A stretch of DNA of 64,000 nt from Scatophagus argus (Eukaryota > Chordata > Actinopteri > Scatophagidae): contig NC_058510.1 of NCBI RefSeq assembly GCF_020382885.2, forward strand, positions 792,001 to 856,000. Direction: 5' to 3'. This document shows positions 1 to 9,600 of this stretch, piece by piece. Within the stretch, counting starts at the first letter, position 1. Each line of letters starts with the position of its first letter. The position numbers and the translations under genes are program-made. The notes under the pieces were generated by a model that saw only the letters and a program-made list of their open reading frames with translations, ran no database searches and was not told the DNA's origin.

Positions 1-1
1 G

Positions 2-235
2 GCCCCTATCCTCTGCTAGGCCCCTGTCCCCCGCATGGCCCCCGCCCCCCGCTGGGCCCCCGTCCTCTGCTAGGCCCCCGTCCCCCGCAGGGCCCCCGCC
101 CTCCGCAGGGCCCCCGTCCCCTGCTAGGCCCCTGTCCCGGGCTGGGTCCCCGTCCTCTGCTGGGCCCCTGTCCCCTGCTGGGCCCCTATCCTCTGCTAGG
201 CCCCCGCCTCCCGCAGGGCCCCCGTCCCCTGCTGG
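2..235. repeat. 18-bp GC-rich minisatellite, about 13 copies
   Basis: Units follow the pattern GCCCCCGTCCTCTGCTAG with substitutions and an exact 18-bp period, so the array is divisible by three. It stays open on the plus strand from base 1 to a TAA at 298-300, encoding G-P-x-P-x-x hexapeptides. No start codon or splice evidence supports translation. Confidence 0.85.
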
Positions 236-481
236 GACATTCATCTGTGGAGTTTCCCGTCTTGAACCTGGAAGGTAACCAGGAAAAGGCTTTTGTTTAA
301 TAACCAACACTGGGAGCCCTCTCTTGTTTCCTGCCAGCTGCTGTCTATGAACCACTGACACCAACATGCACTTCCAGCATGACATGAGATGGAGAAAATA
401 TGAAGGTCCCTGAATGTGCATCATATTTTATGCTGCTCTAGTTGATCTCCAGGATCTGCTGCAGGAGGGTGAAGCCTTTAC

Positions 482-623
482 CTGTCAGATACACAACACG
501 TTTCCAGACTTCTCTCCTCTCTTGGTCCTGGACCATCAGGGTCACTTTCTCTGGGTTTGTAGTCAGGAAAACTTCAAATGTTGGATAGTAATTTGGTCCA
601 GTCGATGAGCGAAACGTTGCACG
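482..623 (-). CDS. FIIND exon 4 of the NLR (end of UPA)
   Basis: Acceptor CTCTGGTTTTCAG; donor GTAAAG in phase 1. It encodes the UPA tail, with [19 protein letters not shown] and [16 protein letters not shown]. Read-through of the donor reaches a stop 14 codons later, so if this donor is unused the protein ends here without a CARD. Confidence 0.75.
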
Positions 624-3600
624 CTGAAAACCAGAGGCAACGCGTCATTTTCAGCCCGATTATAAAAGCGGTTGTCTGGTATTTTGCTCTTTGTCAATCT
701 GTTTGCAACATTCAGCCAAATCAAGTGCTGATGTGGCCTGACTCACCTCAGGCTGTATTGTGAAGCCCTCGGGTTCACAGTGCACACTGTAACTCTGAGT
801 GAAGCTGAGATGACAGTCAGAGGAGATCCTGATGTTCACAGCTCCTGCTTGTTGGGCGGCAACCTTCAGTAACAGGACAGTTTTATTAGGGAGCTTCAGC
901 TCCACAGCCTTTATTTTTGGGTGAACTCTTCCTTTAAACCAGTGTGAGAAGGATTGGGGAAAAGGAACAAAGTGTGACTGATGTGGATCATCTTTGTGGA
1001 AACAGCTGTGTTGGGAACACATGAAGCTTTACCTCACTTAGAGGGATGTTGTTCGGCAGCAGAAACACATCGAGTACTGGGTGCCCGATGAGTGGAGGTC
1101 GGAGGAACAGCAGAACTTGGCCGCTGATTGGCGACGAGATGTTCAGAACTCTTTGAATGAAATCCCAGACCAGACCAAAAGCAGACAGGTGGGGGACTTT
1201 CACAACCACATGAGTGTCTGTAATGTCCAGCGGCTCCAAGATGCTCATCCCATCATCTGTCATGTGGACGACCGACAACAAGCCTTCAAAGAGCAACGCT
1301 GTGAGAGCAAAGAGCTGTTTTACTGCCAAAACAGGTTCGCCTCCACCCAACTCATTTATTACCCCAACTTCCTGTCATTTCAACAGAGGACCTCACTTTC
1401 ATACAAACTGTCCAAGTTTTACTACTTCATTTTTAGTGTTTACCTTCCTTTGTTTCACAGTGCGGCAGGTGGAGCTGACAGACAGCAGCTTCTTCTGAAC
1501 ACTTGATATCAAACAGCAGCCCTGCAGCCATCTTTCCAGCTGATTGGAGGAGGCTCTCATCCCATTGGACAGTCCTGTACAGCAGCTCTGCCTCCTGAGC
1601 CATGACGAACACGAGTCCAGTCGAGGCACACTGGAACACACCTGGACCAGGACACCTGAACCTGACAGCGTAAGTGTAGGAAGCAGGTGAAGTTAAGTGT
1701 GATCACTAAAAGGAGACTCTGTGGAAATACTTTATGTTTTGGTTACCTGTATGAAGTCTTTCCTGACTCACTCAGCACTTCAGGTGTGAAACTTAACTTC
1801 TAAACTTGAAAAAGGCACAAAATGAGTTAGTTACTGTGGACAGCATCTAAGCTACACAGAGGCTAACAGTTTAGCAAGCTGACACATGAAGAAAAACTGA
1901 CATCTGTGTTCAGAGCCTCTTCACACATGAGCTCGAGCTGCTGCTTCAACCCGTCTGGATCATCAGGACTCGGCTGATCCTCTTCCTCCACTCTGTCCTC
2001 ATCGAGCTTCGTCTTCAAAGTGGACGGATCTGCTGGATGATTGGAGCCATGGATGGAGACAGGAGGACACACACAAGTCAGACTCACTCTGGGACAACAT
2101 TCATAAACCTGTAGCTGTAATGTCCACAGTTCAAGGCTGCTCAGGACCCTTTGGACCACGTCTGTCTCCCCTGTTTCCTGTTGTTTTCTACTGGCAAACC
2201 CTCCAGTCAAGTCAAGATACAGAAGGAAGACCAAGACCAGTCGTGTTGAAGTCAAGACCAGCTCCAGAGGGGGTCAATGCCAAGTTAGACCGAGTCCAAA
2301 CAACAAAAAGACACAAAAACAACAAGGACTGAGATTCAAGACTTTCTGTCAGTGAGGAACCACCGACACAAGACAACATCCATCATCATCAGCAAGCAGG
2401 ACACGACAAAAGATCTGCCGGATTTACTGGGATTAACTACAAATCTGCTGTGGTCACATCATTTGAAGACATTCCAGTGGCCTCACGTCTGTCAGGTCTG
2501 TCAGGTCTGTCCGGTCTGTCCGGTGTAGCTCTGTATTCTCTGCCATCCACCCTGCAGGAATAAACATGAACACAGCAGTTACCTCTCACGAAGTGAGTTA
2601 AACCATCAGACGTCGGTTCTCTAAAGAGCAGCATTATGTTCAGCATCCAAACAGCACAGCAGGAGACTCCACACTGACTTCTCTCGAGGAAACTGCAGAG
2701 TGCACTGATGTGTAGATGAAGAAGAGCACCTTTCATGTTAAAATTCAGCTCTAAAACATTAATATTTACGATCCAAATGTATTCCAGTCACCGTGTGTTT
2801 TGTAAAACAATCCATGTTGTTCGGACGTGTTAGACTTGTTGTAAAGTCCGTCTTCCTAACAACTACCTTGTAAATAATGTAAATATTTCTTTGTTAATAA
2901 AGACTCTTAAACTTTTAAACTGTGGTTTGCGTCTGCGCATTTGGGGTCCAGTTTTTGTAGGACCTTAACACGCGTTTCCTCCAAGAGACGGTCATGTCTC
3001 CTCTGAGGGGAATTTTTGTCTCAGGGGATTCAAATGCTCCTGTTTTCTGTGATTCCTGTGTGCACACTGAGCATCTGCAGTCACGCTCGCACCTCTGTGA
3101 GGCTGTGATAAGACATCATGGACCTTTCAGCCTAATACCAACATCAGCGTGCTAACATGCTCACACTAACAATGCTAACATGCTGATGTTTAGCAGATGT
3201 AATGTTCACCCTTGGATATGTAATGGGAGTAACAACCAGACCAAAAGATGGCTCTTTTCATGTGATTTCTTTCTTGTGTTGTCGTATTGATGTGCGAGTG
3301 TTTTCTTTAATGTTTTACTTTCATCATGTGTGAGTCTGCTTTTAAGTTGAAACACTGATGCACTGCAGCAAAATGCTGTGGGTCATTCAGCAGCAGCAGC
3401 AGACAAAAGCTTCAGCTCCACACGAGACAGAGGCAACAGAGTCAGGACTTATCAGGAGGACAGCTGCTTCACTCTAAAGTGCTGCACTGAACCTGGACAT
3501 TGTGTGTCAATGTCCCGTCGTCTCTCTTGATGGGGAGACATTTCAGTCTATTTCACCCACACGCAACCCATTCAACCCCAGTGACCTTGGATATGACTGA

Positions 3601-6600
3601 GATCTGTGCATCATTATGTCGTATCTGGGTCTACATAACACTTTCATGTTATAAAACATATCACACATGCACGTAACAACACATTCATGCTCACTTTGTC
3701 CCTGAGGGTCCAGGCTGATTCTCTGTGGGTCTGTCTTTAGAATGGTCACTGGATCCTGGAGACTCTGATCTGTGCTCCTCTTCCACCAACTCCTGGTCTC
3801 CAGTGACGCTGTAAACAGGAAATCGTCTGAGTGCTGCTGGATGAGCCGCTGATCCCAGTCTGAAACTGTCACTTCAGAGCTCAGCCTGAATGAATTTGCC
3901 TTCTGTGTCTTATAAAGGATTATCTTATCTGTAAAAAGGGAGCAGCTTCTGCGTTTGATTTGTCAGCACGAGTACTGTGGGATGAACGACAGCCACGCTC
4001 TTATTTCTATGGAAAGTTAGAAACCAGTTGTTCAGTGGCACATCAGCTTGGCTCTTATGTCATGAGTCATTAACATTAAAGTTTGGGAAGAAGACATTAA
4101 ACAGAAACCCACATTTTAGCATTTGAAGCTGTGCGTGTGATTTGTCTCAGCTTCACATAAAAACTCAGTACTATAATATACTGTACTCAGTATAATAAGT
4201 ACTGACAGATTTGTTATTTTCTCGTAGTTGTATCTAAATTGTATTTATGTATTTTTATTACGATTTATTAAATCAGCTGTTTAAGAGGTTCGGAGTTATA
4301 CAATGTAAATTTTTCTCATCACATTAAAATTTTAAATTGGAATCTCAGCTCTGCTACTGTCCACAAACCAAACCACAGAAGAAGAAAACAGACTTCAGCA
4401 TGAAGAGACTCAGTGTGGATCAGCAGAACATCAGCCTGATGTCTGCAGCTTAGCGTCACCACAACTTTCACTTCATATTAAAGTCAGTGTCTGACCTGAG
4501 AGTCTCCAGTCTACAGTGTGGACTCTGCAGTCCAGCAGACAGCAGCTTCACGCCTGAATCCTGCAGGTTGTTCTCGCTCAGGTCCAGTTCTGTCAGATGG
4601 GAGGGGTTGGACTTCAGGGCTGCGACCAGAGAAGCACAGCTGATCTCTGACAAACCACAGCTCTTCAGTCTGAATAAAGAATAAATTATGTAAGTTTACA
4701 GTTCGACAGTTCAGTCAGGAAAAGCATCAAACAGCTTCATTAAAATGTTGTAAACATGAAACACTACATATATTTATTATTGTCTGAAAGCTGAAACAGT
4801 TTTGTATTTATTTATTAATTGGATTTGGTAATTTTATTCTCACTAATTTAAACAACGTGATGTGGAATATACAGTAAGAAGGATATCAAGTGGTTCAGAG
4901 GTTCAGACTGACATATCCACGAAAAAACGGTGTCTGACCTCAGAGACTCCAGTCTACAGTGTGGACTCTGCAGGAAGTCACACAGCAGCTTCACTCCTGA
5001 ATCCTGCAGGGGGTTTCCACTCAGGTCCAGAACTCTCAGATGGGAGGGGTTGGACTTCAGAGCTGAGACCACAGAAGCACAGCTGATCTCTGACAGACTG
5101 CAGGAACTCAGTCTGAATGAAGAGAAAAAAGTCATTAATAAGCCAATCAGATGTTTTTAACGTGCACCTCAACATTACAGCGTCCTAATCAAAGAACTTT
5201 TATAATATTTTATATATTTTATAAATTAAAGGTGAAACAACTCAAACAGTTTGAAGAAAGACATCAGCAGAATGTCAGGACAAAGTACTTATATGTAATA
5301 ACACATTCCTGTAATTGATTTGTGACATTATGTGTGTGATAATCTGCTTTAGGGGGCTCTCTTCAAAGGATTCCAGCTGGCTGACAGGTCATGTGGCTTT
5401 AAATTAGAGTCCTTCCACACGCTGTTTGTCCTAACAAGATTCTTGTCTCTTGTCCTGACATTTTTCCATCACAGAGTCATATAACTCTTAATCATAAATA
5501 CTGACTTCCACAGCACATCCTGGGATTGCTCAGGACTGTAAAGTTTTCTTCCTAACACTAGTCCATTTGAATGCTGAATTCAGAGCCAAACTCTTCAGAT
5601 TTGTCTCAAGGAAATTCAATCGAATGCAACTGGACTTAGTTATTTGTCTTTGAGGACGTTTCACCTCTCATCCAAGAGGTTTCATCAGTTCATGTGCTGA
5701 CATTCCAGCACAGAATAGAATACAAGACAGATGGGTAAAGAACTTGTCAGACAGAGAACTCACCCAACCAGAGAAAGAGGTCTTAGCCAAGGGCTTGAAC
5801 TTTGCCATGACACCAAAACAGTTGATTTGATGACAGCTACAGAATCAGCTATAAAGAAAAACAACTTAACAGAAACCGAAGACGAACAGCTTAGGTTAAA
5901 AGTGTCAGCAGCTCTGTCCAACGCCAAGGCTCCCCCTTCCAACCTCACTTTTGAGGAAAGGAAAGTGGTTACAACACTCGGCAAAGACCCCAGAATCACA
6001 ATTCTTCCAGCAGATAAAGGACGATGCACAGTTGTGCTCAATACAACTGATTACCACGCCAAAGTCTCTACATTACTCAGCGACACAGAAACATATGAAA
6101 CCCTGGAAAGAGACCCGACTAGTGGCTACAAAAAGAAGGCAATAGAATGTCTACAAAAACTACAGAAAGAAGGGATTATTGACAAAGCACAATATCACCG
6201 TCTTTATCCGCAAGATTCTATCCCTTGCTTATAAAACACGAACTGGTGAAGCCTCTTGGATGAGAGGTGAAACGTCCTCAAAGACAAATAACTAAGTCCA
6301 GTCGCATTCGATTGAATTTCCTTGAGATAACCATGACCTGGATGAATGAGAATATTCACAGGCTTTCTTCAGATTTGTGTTCAGACAAACCCAGAAAACA
6401 AGTGAAGTGAAAGAAATTTCAAACTTCTGCTTTTTAAATTTGGCAGATGTACACAGAGCACAAAACATGAACTGACCTCAGAGCTCTCAGTTTACAGTTT
6501 GGACTCTCAAGTCCAGCAGACAGCAGCTTCACTCCTGAATCCTTCAGGTTGTTTCCACTCAGCTCCAGCTCTGTCAGGTGGGAGGGGTTGGACTTTAGAG

Positions 6601-9600
6601 CTGAGGCCACAATATCACAGTGAGTCTCTGACAGTCCACAGTTTGAAAGCCTGTGATGACAGATAACATATTTCAAATATAATAAAATCTGACACTTTTT
6701 TATAGGTTTTATAGCACTACAGCATACTACAGCATACAAAAATATGATCAGAGATGCCAAATCAGCCCACCCTTACTGGTTCAGTATTTACTGATTCAAG
6801 AAAAAAGGAATAAAACAGTGGAGAACATTAAAACATAAAACCATATGGTTGTAGAAAGTTAATAGACAGCAGCTCATGTGCACGAATGTACATGAAAGAG
6901 CAAGTTGAAGAGAAAAGAAACTCAGTGACAAAGTCATCTGGGTCTGGTGCTTCATTAGAAGGTATCAGCAGGACTTGCTGAAGATGTTTGGTCTTCTGTT
7001 GCCTTGTGCAGGTCGAGTTTACTGAGGAATTTATTCATATCACTGAAGTCTGGTTCAGGGTCTGCAATTCCATTCATTCACGTTTATGTTTCCAATAATC
7101 GTGTTCAATTGCTGTATTAAAAACTGTGTGACAATTTTATTCATTATGTCAGAAAACTATAATGTATCAGACATGTGATGTATATTTTTTTAAGTTTATT
7201 GAGATTTTCTTGTAAAATTAATCAGAAATTATTATTCACTACTGTTTTTACATTTTCAGAACGAGTGCTGGCAAGTTGCTTGTCCATGAAGGACGCTCAC
7301 TTTCTCCTTAAAAATCTGCCAGGGTCTTTGATTAGTGACATGTTGTATCGCCCTCTGGGGGTTGTTTATGGAATTGCATTCTATGGAGACGAGCAGACAG
7401 GACAAGAAAATGTATTAAAATTAGATGGATTTATTGTGTCCGTCGGATGGCGGATGCTTCTGGACTCACACAGCCTTTCTGCAGTTCCTCACAGCTGGAA
7501 TCAGTCTCTGTCGTCCCTCCTTTGTTGTGTTGTACTTCGTGAAGTCCAACTCATCCAGAACCTCCTCTGACATCTGCAGCATGTAGGCCAGAGCTGAGCA
7601 GTGGATCCCCGAGAGCTTCTTCTTGGATTTGTTCTCTGACTTCAGGAACTCTTGGATGTCCTGATGTACTGAGTGGTCGTTCATCTCCATCAGACAGTGG
7701 AAGATGTTGATGCTTCTGTCAGGAGAGACCGTGGTCTTCTTCTTCTTCAGGTTGTTGATGGCTCTCTGGATGGTTTCTGGACTGCTGTCTGTCTGACCCA
7801 GCAGGCCTCCTAAAAGTCTCTGATTGGACCTGAGAGAGAGACCATGAAGGAAGCGAACAAAGAGGTCCAAGTGACCATTTTTACTCCTCATGGATTTCAT
7901 CATTGCTTCCATCAGGAAGCCATCCAGGGCTGAACGAACACGTTTTTTCCCCAGGAAAGCCTCCAGAACCTTTGTGTTCCTGTTGGTGTAACAGTGGAAC
8001 ATGTAGACTGCAGCCAGAAACTCCTGAATGCTCAGATGAACAAAGCAGTAGACTGTTTTCTGGAAGATCACACACTCTCTTCTGAAGATCTCTGTACAAA
8101 CTCCTGAGTACACCAAGGCCTCCTTGACATCCAGACCACATCGCTCCAGGTCTTCTTGGTAGAACATGATGTTTCTTTTCTTCAGATGTTCAAACGCCAG
8201 CCTCCCCAGCTTCAGAAGAACCTCCCTGTCAGCCTCCATCAGCTCCTGTGGGCTCGTCTCATGTCCTTCATCATACTTCTGCTTCTTCCTCTTTGTCTGG
8301 ACCAGCAGTAAATGTGAGTACATGTCAGTCAGGGTCTTGGGCAGCTCTCCTCTCTGGTCTGTAGTCAACATGTCCTCCAGAACTGTAGCCGTGATCCAGC
8401 AGAAGACTGGGATTTGACACATGATGTGGAGGCTCCTGGATGTCTTGATGTGTGAGATGATTCTGCTGGACAGATCTTCATCACTGAACCTCCTCCTGAA
8501 GTACTCCTCCTTCTGCTCGTCAGTGAAACCTCGTACTTCTGTCACCCTGTCAACACGTGAAGGAGGGATCTGATTGGCCGCTGCGGGTCTGGACGTTATC
8601 CAGACGAGGGCCGAGGGAAGCAGACTCCCCTCGATGAGGTTTGTCAGCAGCACGTTGACTGATGACTTCTGTCCGACATCAGACACAACCTCAATGTTCT
8701 TGAAATCCAGTGAAAGTCTGCTTTCATCCAGGCCATCAAAGATGAACAGAAGTTTACAGACAGCCAGCTGCTCTGCTGTGAGCTTCTGTAATGCTGGATG
8801 GAAAACATGGAGCAGCGTGAGAAGACTGTGCTGCTCATCTCTGATCAAGTTCAGCTCCCTGAATGACAGCAGAACCACCAGACTGACATCCTGGTTTTCC
8901 AGGCCCTCAGCCCAGTCCAGAGTGAACTTCTGCACTGAGAAGGTTTTTCCAACACCAGCGACGCCGTTGGTCAGAACGACTCTGATGGTCTGTTGTTCAG
9001 GTGAGGCTTTAAAGATGTCCTGGCATCTGATCAAAGTCTCATGGAGGGTCTTCATCTTGGAAGTCGTGTCAAGCTGCCTGACCTCATGTTGGGTATTCAC
9101 GTCTTCACTCTGACCCTCTGTGATGTACAGCTCAGTGTAGATCGTGTTGAGGAGGGTCCCGCTTCCTGTTTCATCACTTCCTTCAGCAACACGCTCACAT
9201 CTGCTCCTCAGACTGAGCTTATGTTCATCTGTAAGCTCCTGCAGTCCACTATCTGCTCAAAGAGAAGGTAAACAGACTCAATAAAGACTGAGAATCCAGT
9301 GATTATTTTCATGACCAACAATAAAAGAATTTAGAACAAAAAGATTTCATAAAAACCTCTGGAGTCTTTGCTGTACAACACAACTAATAAACAAGAAGAA
9401 GATCAGAAGACAGATGGACAGTCTTACTTTGTACTGTGCTGTTCTGACCTGTTCTGGACTTTTTTGCACACTGGGGACAGGAGAAGACTCCTGATGAAGC
9501 AGCCTGGTCCCAGTGTGAGGTGAAGCACCGCCTGCAGAACCAGTGTCCACAGCTGGTAGAGACTGGATCCTTCAGGACGTCCTGACATGAAGCACAGCAG

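Larger units (their letters stand above)
5604..6328 (+). mobile_element. Truncated Penelope-like element with inverted ends
   Basis: A nearly perfect inverted repeat of about 85 bp (5604-5690 and 6241-6328) flanks a fragment of Penelope-like reverse transcriptase. The internal open frame 5731-6234 contains [20 protein letters not shown] and the [16 protein letters not shown] region, which is the N-terminal RT segment of fish Poseidon/Neptune-type elements. The frame stops before the catalytic RT core and no GIY-YIG endonuclease is present, so the copy is dead by itself. It lies in the NLR intron between LRR exons 1 and 2, antisense to that gene. Confidence 0.8.

Noticed and set aside
1863-2255. 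130-codon minus-strand open frame between the linker and FIIND exons of the NLR
   Set aside because: Part ([18 protein letters not shown]) looks NLR-linker-like, but no consensus acceptor/donor pair in the needed phase was found and the model is in frame without it.
2437-2736. 99-codon minus-strand open frame
   Set aside because: Its distinctive part is a translated short tandem repeat (Arg-Pro-Asp runs), with no splice support or known domain.
8574-9113. 179-codon plus-strand open frame opposite the NACHT exon
   Set aside because: Antisense of the NACHT coding sequence with Ser/Thr-rich meaningless composition.
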